Made by a program: the position numbers and the translations under genes. A stretch of DNA of 25,495 nt from Clostridia bacterium (GTDB lineage Bacteria; Bacillota; Clostridia; TANB77; CAG-508). Every line of letters starts with the position of its first letter. Positions within the stretch are counted from its first letter, which is position 1. Shown piece by piece: positions 7,901-16,183 of this stretch. Below the pieces are notes generated by a model. That model was not told where the DNA came from and did no database searches. It saw only the letters and a program-made list of their open reading frames with translations. The DNA lies in the NCBI GenBank assembly GCA_900759475.1, contig CAAEVK010000023.1:1-25495 (forward strand), in the 5' to 3' direction.

Positions 7901-10900
7901 TGAATTAGGTGCTGATTCGTTATGCTCTATTAAATTAATTTCTGAAATCTATGAAAAATTAAACATTAAAATTCCTGTAAAAGTAATTTTTGAGCACAGA
8001 ACCATTATTAGCTTAGCACAATATATTGATAAAAAATCAGAAAAAACTGTCCTTGAAACCATTACGCCAATTAAAAAATCACCTTACTATAAGACATCCT
8101 CTGCCCAAAAGAGAATCTATTATGCTTCTCAAGTTTCTGGTGAAAGTTCTTTATCTTACAATATCTCTGGTGGTGTTATTTTAGATTCTCCTCTTAATAT
8201 TAATAAATTACAAAACTGTGTTAATCAATTAGTAAAAAGGCATTTTTCTTTGCAAACCTATTTTGAAGTAGTAGATAATGAAATTGTTCAAAAAATAGAT
8301 ACTACTGCTTCAATTGGTATTGAAACCGTTGCTTGCGAAGAAAATCAATTAGAAAAAGTGTTCCAAACTTTTGCAAAACCATTTGACTTATCACAGGCTC
8401 CATTAGCAAGGTTTATGTATGTTGATTTTGGAAATGGAAAAAGTGCTTTTTTAATTAATACACACCATATTATTGCTGATGGTACTTCTATGAGTTTGCT
8501 AATCGATGAATTATGCAAGTTGTATAATAAAGTTGAACTTCCTATTCAATCTCATCATTATATTGATTTTGCCAATTGGGAAAATTTACAACTACAATCA
8601 GAAACATATGAAAAACATAAAGAATTTTGGAAAAATAAATTTGTAGGCGAAATTCCAGTATTAAATTTGCCTACACAGTTTTCAAGACCTAGTGTTTCTT
8701 CCTTCCAAGGAGAAAAAATATATTTTTCTATTGGACACGATTTAACCGCTTCCCTTTACCAATTGGCAAATCAATGGCAGGTAACCCCTTATATGTTATT
8801 TCTTTCTGCTTATTATATATTGCTTGCAAAATATTCTTCTCAAGAAGATATTGTTGTAGGCTCTCCTATTGTGGGTAGAGAACTACCAGAAACTTATTCT
8901 ATGATGGGAATGTTTGTTAATTCCTTACCATTAAGAAATATCGTTCAAAAAGAATTGTTGTTTCAAGACTTTTTGAATAATGTTAAACAAAATTGTCTTG
9001 CTTGTTTTGAACATCAAGCTTATCCTTTTGATGAACTTATTAATCAATTAGATTTAAAAAGAGATGTTAGTAGAAACCCTCTTTTTGATACTATGTTTAT
9101 TTTTCAAAACACGGGAAATCCAGAAGTAAACTTCGGAGATATAAAAGCTAAATATTACATACCAGATATGCATATTTCTAAATTTGACTTATCTTTAGAA
9201 ATTATTCCAGAAAATGACTATTTAAACTTGTCTTTTGAATATCGCACAGATTTATTTGAAAACTGGTTTATTCAAAACATGACTACTCATTATATAAATA
9301 TTTTGGAAAAAATTATTGATAACCCTAATGTTGCAATAAAAGATATTGATATTCTTTCAGCAGAAGAAAAAAATAAGCTACTATATGATTTTAATCATAC
9401 TGCTGTTCCATATTCTAAAGATAAAACAGTATCACAACTATTTGAAGAGCAAGTAGAAAAAACACCTAATGCTATTGCAGTTGTATTCGGAGAACAGCAA
9501 TTAACTTATCGAGAATTAAATGAAAAGGCAAATAGCTTAGCTAACTATATGAAATGTTTTTCAGTAACATCAGGAGCAATTGTAGGAATTTTATTAAATC
9601 GCTCTATAGAAATTGTTATTTCTATGCTTGCTACTTTAAAATTAGGTGCTGCTTATCTTCCTCTAGATCCTACTTACCCTGAAAGTAGAATAGACTATAT
9701 TTTAAAAGATAGTAATGTTAACCTTATTTTGACTAGTCAAAATTTAACAAATAAGTTTTCAAGTCAAATAAACTACATTAACACAAGTATGTCTAATAAT
9801 GAAATTTATTTGAAAACAAATTCTAAAAATCCAGAAGCAAACTTTTCTTCTGATGCTTTAGCATATTTAATATATACCTCTGGTTCTACTGGCAAACCAA
9901 AGGGTGTGACAATTTCAAATAAAAATATTATTAATTTCTGTACAGGAATTGCTATACAAACTCCTATACAAAAATTTAAAAACATTGTTTCTATAACAAC
10001 TATATGTTTTGACATTTTTGTTTTAGAAACTCTTTTCCCATTGCTATATGGTATGACTATTATTATGGCAAATGAAGAAGAACAGGTTAACCCTAAATGT
10101 TTAAATACATTGTGTCTAAAAAATAATGTTAATATATTACAAACAACTCCATCTAAATTTTCTTTACTATTAAGCGATAAAAATAATTTAGAGTATGTAA
10201 AAAATTTAAAATATATTCTTTTAGGAGGAGAGCCTTTTCCTGAAAAATTATTAACAGAATTAAAGGTTTTAACAAATGCTAAAATATACAATATGTATGG
10301 TCCAACAGAAACTACTGTATGGTCTTCTGTAAAAGAAATAACAAATGAGAACAAAATTACAATTGGTAAGCCTATTGCTAACACACAAATGTATATATTA
10401 GATGATAATTTAAAGCTCCTACCAATTGGCTTTTCTCGGCAATTTATATATTGGTCGGAGATGGTCTTTCTAATGGCTACTTTCATAAAGAAGCTCTTAC
10501 AAAAGAGCGCTTTATTAGTAACCCCTACATAAATAACAATATAATATATCAGACTGGAGATATAGCCAAATGGTTACCAAATGGTGAAATTGACTACATT
10601 GGCAGAAGTGATTTTCAAGTAAAATTAAGAGGACTCCGAATTGAATTGGGAGAAATTGAAAATAAAATTTCTAATTTTCCTGATGTATTAAAAACTGTTG
10701 TTTGTGTTCAACATGATAATCATGGCAGAGATTTCTTATGTGCATACTTCACTGCTAATATTAAGATTTCTCTTCCATTATTGAAAAAATATTTATCAAA
10801 TTACTTACCTGCCTATATGATACCAACCTACTTTGTTCAACTAGAAAACTTCCAATATACTCCAAATGGAAAAATTAATAGAAAAGCTCTTCTGCCACCT

Positions 10901-12367
10901 AACTTTTCTTCTGAAGACAAAGAAATTATTCTACCGGAAAACGAGTTGGAAAAAAAGATTGCAAGAATATTTGAAAGCTTACTAAACATATCTCCTATTA
11001 GTATAAATGATAATTTCTTCGATATTGGTGGAGATTCTATTCTTGCACTTAGATTACAATTAGAATTAATGAACGAAAACATGAATGTAACTTATTCAGA
11101 TATTTTTAAATATAATTCTATAAAAGATTTGTCATTAAAAATATCTGCTAATTCTACAACTTCTGTAGAAACAAATAGTAATTACAATTATTCTAACATA
11201 AATACACTTATTCAAAAAAATGAAATTGTATCTTTAGGCAATTTAGAAAAACAGCCCCTTGGCAATGTAGCATTAACAGGTGTAACTGGCTTCCTTGGTG
11301 CTCATATTTTAGATTATATACTTACAAATACAAACTCTAATGTTTACTGTTTAGTAAGAAAAAATGCAAGTAATAGTATTGAAGAAAAAGTTTTATCTCG
11401 ATTACATTATTATTTCGGAAATAAGTATGATTGCGAAATAAATAAAAGAATTTTTATTGTATTATCAGATATTGCAGAGCCTAATCTAGGTTTATCTAAT
11501 CGTGATTATAAACTTTTGCAATCCAAAATATCTTGTGTTATTAACAGTGCTGCTATTGTAAAACATTATGGTTATTATTCAGATTTTGAAAAGACAAATG
11601 TATTAGGTGTGAAAAACTTAATTGATTTTTGTGAAAACACACATAAAAAGCTAGTTCAAATTTCTACAATTAGTGTTTCTGGTAACACTTTAGTAGGAAA
11701 AAGTAATCAATCATTTGAAAATGCTATTACTTACACAGAACGTAATTTATATGTTAATCAATCATTTGAAAATGTTTATGTAAAAAGTAAATTTGAAGCA
11801 GAAAAACTAGTATTAGAAGAAATTTCCAACAAAAAACTAGATGCTATAATTTTAAGAATTGGTAATATTACAAATAGATTTTCAGATGGAAAATTTCAAC
11901 CAAATATTGAAGAAAATGCATTTATGAATAGATTAAAAGCATTTCTTAAATTAGGAATTGTACCCGATTACTTATCTTATGTTTACCTTGAATTTAGCCC
12001 TGTTGATTACGTTGCTAAAGCAATTGTTAATAGTGTTATATATGCCAATAATGATATCAGTGTTTTACATATATATAATCCTAACCATGTTTATTTAAAT
12101 GATTTTGTTAAATTAGTAAATGATAAAATTAAGATTGTTGATAGTAAAACTTTTAAACTTACTTTGCAAGAATATTTAAAATCCTCTGAAAAAGGAGAAA
12201 AATTATACTTTATCCTAAATGACTTAACAGAAAATTACGAAGTGTCGTATAACACTCCAATAAAATTAAAAAATAACTTTACAAATACATTTCTACTTAA
12301 AACTGGATTTTCTTGGCCAATTATAACAAAATCATATATAATGAAAATAATAAAATCTATCAAATAA
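4959..12367 (+). CDS. Two-module NRPS with terminal reductase (C-A-T-C-A-T-R), needs two +1 shifts
   Basis: The corrected protein is 2468 aa. C1 (about 1-430) has HHLISDAW with H133 and D137. A1 (about 460-950) has YTSGSTG at 597, FDASVFEMF and NAYGPTETS. PCP1 has GADSL with Ser987. C2 has HHIIADG (1169-1175). A2 (about 1500-1980) has YTSGSTG at 1639 and NMYGPTETT. PCP2 has GGDSI with Ser2026. The R domain has the Rossmann motif TGVTGFLG at 2106 and catalytic YVKSK (2273-2277). It would join two amino acids and release the thioester reductively as an aldehyde or alcohol. By hand alignment to GrsA, A2 reads about D-I-L-Q-L-G-M-V-W, close to the glycine code; A1 reads about D-A-F-Y-F-G-A-I-V, hydrophobic but unclear. 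The A2 domain is broken twice, at CGG 10437 and 10456. Skipping each C restores FSGNLYIGGDGLSNGY. Without both shifts there is no second carrier or reductase. No phosphopantetheinyl transferase is in the window. Confidence 0.9.
10437..10439 (+). other. CGG +1 frameshift site 3 (NRPS)
   Basis: The frame-0 reading is TTT TCT CGG CAA. Skipping C10437 gives TCT GGC AAT TTA TAT ATT, encoding SGNLYI, within adenylation-domain core motif A6. Confidence 0.8.
10456..10458 (+). other. CGG +1 frameshift site 4 (NRPS)
   Basis: In the frame set by site 3 the next codons are ATT GGT CGG AGA. This CGG is seven codons after the GGC. Skipping C10456 gives GGT GGA GAT GGT, encoding GGDGLSNGY, the rest of core A6. 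Confidence 0.8.
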
Positions 12368-12380
12368 AGAGGTGCTTTAA

Positions 12381-14198
12381 ATGAAATATAGTATTGAGTT
12401 ATTATTTCTAACTTTACTAACAATTATCACTTCTATCGTTATATTCTATATAAAAAGAAAAAGAGTTCCTGTAACAAATCAAATGTGTACAGTTTTTCTT
12501 TACAACTTATTTTTAATTATCTTATGGAATATTAGCTTAATTGCTCAAATTATTACTGTTAATTTTTCGACTGTTAATCCTATTTATTTTGATTACTTTG
12601 CTTATATTGCTATTTGTTTGATGCCAATTAGTATTTTATTTATGGGATTAATTTTTCTAAGGACTAAGATTAACTATAAAAAAAGATACTTATTCCTTTT
12701 TGTTATACCAATCCTCTCTCTTATTGTATTGTGGACAAACGATTACCATAATTTGTTTTATCAGGTCTACGATATTAATTTAATTAATGTTGTCACTGGA
12801 CCATATGCTTATATACATTCTATTTATTCTTATGGAATAATACTTGTTGGTCTATATTTTCTAGTCAAGGGATCTGTTAAAACTTCTGGTTTCTTCTCTA
12901 TGCAATCTATTTTACTAATAATTGGCAGTCTTATTCCAATTATTGTAAACATTATTGGCACTTTTGGAATTATACCTATGACTATTTATATTACTCCAAT
13001 TTCATTTGCAGTTTTTTTGTTCTGTTGTGCAATCGCTATATTCAAATTCCAATTTTTAAGTGTTTCACCGATTGCCTTACAAAAAGTTGTAGATAGAATG
13101 TCTGATTTGTATCTTGTTATTAATGACAACTTTAGAGTTATTGACTTTAATAAACCTTTTACTGAAACAACACATACAAGTTCTAATAATTTAAGAAATA
13201 GGGATATTTTTTATGTGCTTGTAAACCACAGTGATTTATTTTTTACAAAAGAAGAACTAGAGCAGTCTTTTGAATCTGTAAAAAATAATCCTTCTAAAAC
13301 AATTGTATTAGAAAAACATTCTGAAACACTTAAAAAATATTTTAATATAGAAATTAGTAGTATTTTCTCTAATAAAAACTTTCTTGGCATTTTAATTTTA
13401 TTTAAAGATGTTACACAACATATGATAGATATGGAAACCATAAAAAATAGTCAAGACATTTTAGTAGAAAGAGAACGTTTAGCATCATTAGGACAAATGA
13501 TTGGGGGTATTGCTCATAACTTAAAAACACCAATTATGTCTATTTCTGGTGCTGCTGAAGGTATATCAGACTTAATTAAAGAATATGATAGTTCTATTGA
13601 CGATGCAGATGTAACAAAACAAGACCATCATGATATTGCCCATGATATGGCTGTTTGGGTAGAAAAAATTAAAGATTACACCGGTTATATGTCTGATGTT
13701 ATTACCGCTGTTAAAGGACAAGCCGTTAATTTATCTGATGAAGAATCTGTTTCATTTACATTAGAAGAGCTTGTAAAACGTGTTAATATATTAATGAAGC
13801 ATGAATTAAAAAATGCAATTTGTTATTTAAATATATCAATGAAAATAGACCCTTCTACAGAATTAAATGGTAACATTAATAGTTTAGTACAAGTTATTAA
13901 CAATATGATTTCTAATGCTATTCAAAGTTATAATGGTGTAGCAGAAAAAAATATTGATATGATATTATATAAAGAAAATCATAATATAATAATAGCAATT
14001 AAAGATTATGGACCAGGTTTACCTAAAAAAGTAAAAGAAAAATTATTTAAAGAAATGATTACCACTAAAGGTAAAAATGGTACTGGTCTAGGATTATTTA
14101 TGTCTTATTCCAATATTCGTGCCCATTTTAATGGAAATATCACATTTGAGTCAGAAGATGGAAAAGGTACTACATTTTATATAGAATTACCAATATAG
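12381..14198 (+). CDS. Membrane sensor histidine kinase (7TM sensor, PAS, HisKA/HATPase)
   Basis: This 605-aa protein has an N-terminal sensor of about seven to eight transmembrane helices (residues 1-225), resembling the 7TM histidine-kinase N-terminal domain. A PAS-like region follows (about 235-350; YLVINDNFRVIDFNKPF). The H-box is ASLGQMIGGIAHNLKTP with phospho-acceptor His379. The ATPase domain has the N-box NNMISNAIQS, the G1 box DYGPGLP and the G2 box GTGLGLFMS. AGAGGTG precedes ATG 12381. The start is only 13 nt after the NRPS stop, so it is probably co-transcribed with the NRPS. The response regulator downstream at 14293 is the likely partner. The ligand is unknown. Confidence 0.88.
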   Translation: MKYSIELLFLTLLTIITSIVIFYIKRKRVPVTNQMCTVFLYNLFLIILWNISLIAQIITVNFSTVNPIYFDYFAYIAICLMPISILFMGLIFLRTKINYKKRYLFLFVIPILSLIVLWTNDYHNLFYQVYDINLINVVTGPYAYIHSIYSYGIILVGLYFLVKGSVKTSGFFSMQSILLIIGSLIPIIVNIIGTFGIIPMTIYITPISFAVFLFCCAIAIFKFQFLSVSPIALQKVVDRMSDLYLVINDNFRVIDFNKPFTETTHTSSNNLRNRDIFYVLVNHSDLFFTKEELEQSFESVKNNPSKTIVLEKHSETLKKYFNIEISSIFSNKNFLGILILFKDVTQHMIDMETIKNSQDILVERERLASLGQMIGGIAHNLKTPIMSISGAAEGISDLIKEYDSSIDDADVTKQDHHDIAHDMAVWVEKIKDYTGYMSDVITAVKGQAVNLSDEESVSFTLEELVKRVNILMKHELKNAICYLNISMKIDPSTELNGNINSLVQVINNMISNAIQSYNGVAEKNIDMILYKENHNIIIAIKDYGPGLPKKVKEKLFKEMITTKGKNGTGLGLFMSYSNIRAHFNGNITFESEDGKGTTFYIELPI

Positions 14199-14225
14199 GA
14201 TTATTTAAATTTTAATATTATATAC

Positions 14226-14254
14226 TTGCTTTTTTATTAAATTTTTAATATAAT
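14226..14254 (+). promoter_or_regulatory. Probable promoter of the HD-GYP response regulator
   Basis: TTGCTT (14226-14231), a 17-nt spacer and TATAAT (14249-14254) lie about 38 nt upstream of the start codon in the 94-nt gap after the kinase. The regulator may be transcribed independently of the NRPS operon. Confidence 0.6.
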
Positions 14255-14292
14255 TGTCTAACAAAGTAGAAAATTGTGGAATGGAGGAACTT

Positions 14293-15349
14293 ATGCGAAA
14301 AGGAATTATACCAAATGAAAATTCAGAGTATAAAATAATAGCTGTGGATGATGATGTTCGGAGTTATAGATACATTATCTGTATTTTTAAAAAGATCTGG
14401 ATATAATTTAACTGGTATTACTAATCCTGTAGAAGCAGTTGAACTAGTAAAAAAGGAACATTTTGATTTAATGATATTAGACTTTATTATGACACCCGTT
14501 CATGGTGATACAGTCGTAGAAGAAATACGTAAATTTAATAAAGATTTATATATTTTACTTCTTACTGGACATAAAGATTTAGCACCACCATTAGAAACAA
14601 TTAGAAGATTAGATATACAGGGATATTGTGAAAAGAGCGATAAGCAAGATCAATTATTACTTTTAATTGAGTCTGGAATTAAATCTATTGCACAAATGAA
14701 AATTATTAAACAAATTAATGTTGAATTGCAAGAAACATATAATAAATTAGAACAGGCTTATTTAGATAGTATACAAACACTACGATATACAGTTGAAGCA
14801 AAAGATGTATATACACGAGGACATTCTGACAGAGTTTCTGAATTTTCAGTCCTTATTGGCGAAAAATTAGGTTTATCAGAAGAAGATTTGAAAACTTTAC
14901 GTATTGGTGGCTTGTTTCATGATATAGGAAAAATTGGTGTTCCTGATAATATATTATTAAAAGACTCTAAGTTAACAGATGATGAATATTCTCAAATTAA
15001 AAATCATCCATCAATTGGAGCACACATATTGTCTTCTGCTAAAATTTTTGAAAATATTATTCCGATTGTAAAACATCATCACGAAAAATATGATGGAAAT
15101 GGCTATCCTAGTAAATTAAGGGGAGAAGAAATTCCATTTTTAGCAAGAATTGCTGCTGTTGCAGATACTTTTGATGCGATGACTTCTGTAAGACCTTATC
15201 GAACAGCACTTCCTTTAGAAACTGTTAAAGAAGAATTGCAAAAATGCTCTGGTACACAATTTGATCCTAAAATTGCCTCTGTTTTTCTGGACATTTTAGA
15301 AAAAGAATATTCTAAAATTGTAGAAATTCAAGAAAAATATGCAAGTTAG
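14293..15349 (+). CDS. Response regulator with HD-GYP c-di-GMP phosphodiesterase domain, expressed through a +1 shift
   Basis: The corrected protein is 351 aa. The receiver domain (about 13-130) has acidic pocket D19-D21 and phospho-acceptor D63 in LMILDF. A coiled linker follows, then an HD-GYP domain (about 150-345) with the HD of GGLFHDIGKIGVP and the motif HHEKYDGNGYP. ATG 14293 follows GGAGG at 14283-14287. The frame changes at CGG 14359: VDDDV is read in the first frame and GVIDTLSVFLK in the second. Skipping C14359 joins them. An internal start at 14348 would lack the acidic pocket and could not be phosphorylated normally. HD-GYP proteins hydrolyse cyclic di-GMP. It follows the histidine kinase, so the pair is probably a two-component system linked to the NRPS locus. 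Confidence 0.88.
14359..14361 (+). other. CGG +1 frameshift site 5 (HD-GYP regulator)
   Basis: The frame-0 reading is GAT GTT CGG AGT. Skipping C14359 gives GTT GGA GTT ATA GAT, encoding VGVID, directly after the receiver acidic triad. Confidence 0.8.
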
Positions 15350-15388
15350 TATAAAGTTTATATTATATTTTAAGAAAGGGGGATTTTT

Positions 15389-16147
15389 ATGATGTTAGCA
15401 TCTCAAATTAGAGCAAATGCTCGTGAATCTTTACAAAACAAATGGGGAAAAGCAGCTTTAATTACTTTAGTATTTATGGTTATTTCATTTCTTTTAAGCT
15501 TTTTAAACATAATACCACTAATTGGAGGATTAGTTGTTACGGTTATTTCTGTTCCATTATCTTATGGATTGGTAGCAACATTTATTAAATTAAAAAGAAA
15601 TGAAAATGTTACTTACACAACATTCTTATCCGAAGGTTTTGCAAATTTTGGAAAAGTATGGTCTGTTACACTTTGGATAGCTTTTAAATTATTACCTTGG
15701 ATTATTTTAATGATTGTTGCAATTGTATTAATGGCTGTATCAGGTATTCCTCTTGTATTAGGTTCTTCTTCTAGTGGTTTTGGACTTATTTTTGTTGCTT
15801 TTATTGCTTATATTGTTGGTATTATCATGTTAATCATAAAAGGTTTTTCTTATGCCATGACATATTTTATCCTTTATGATAATCCAACATTGGCAGGCAA
15901 AGAAATTGTCGAAAAATCTGCTGTTATTATGAAAAATAATAAATGGAGATTTTTCTGTTTAAGTCTTTCATTTATTGGTTGGGCATTTTTAGCAGGACTT
16001 ACATTTGGTATTGGTATGCTTTGGCTAGCACCTTATATTCAAGTATCTATAGTTCATTTTTATGAAAATTTACTAGGAAAAACTTCTAATGATAAAAAAG
16101 AAGAGCCAAAAAATGAAGAAGATGGAAATGCAATAATAGAAGAATAA
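15389..16147 (+). CDS. DUF975 family membrane protein
   Basis: This 252-aa protein has about five to six transmembrane helices. It opens with the family-typical SQIRANARESLQNKWGKAAL and ends in a hydrophilic acidic tail (KKEEPKNEEDGNAIIEE). AAAGGGGG precedes a double ATG (15389 and 15392). It lies 39 nt after the HD-GYP gene, so it may be read through from that promoter. The function is unknown; the family is widespread in Firmicutes. The stop codon lies inside the arm of the terminator palindrome shared with tex. Confidence 0.8.
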   Translation: MMLASQIRANARESLQNKWGKAALITLVFMVISFLLSFLNIIPLIGGLVVTVISVPLSYGLVATFIKLKRNENVTYTTFLSEGFANFGKVWSVTLWIAFKLLPWIILMIVAIVLMAVSGIPLVLGSSSSGFGLIFVAFIAYIVGIIMLIIKGFSYAMTYFILYDNPTLAGKEIVEKSAVIMKNNKWRFFCLSLSFIGWAFLAGLTFGIGMLWLAPYIQVSIVHFYENLLGKTSNDKKEEPKNEEDGNAIIEE

Positions 16148-16183
16148 GAAAAGTGGCTTTGCCACTTTTCTTATTCTTCTATT
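16135..16183. terminator. Bidirectional terminator between DUF975 and tex
   Basis: Perfect 23-bp arms (16135-16157 and 16161-16183) enclose a 3-nt loop (TTT). The core is AAGAAAAGTGGC and its complement. It serves two convergent genes, and both stop codons lie within the arms. Confidence 0.9.

Noticed and set aside
9806..10486. 226-codon open frame opposite the NRPS
   Set aside because: It is antisense to a well-supported adenylation domain, has no ribosome binding site and its product resembles no family; a shadow of the AT-rich gene.
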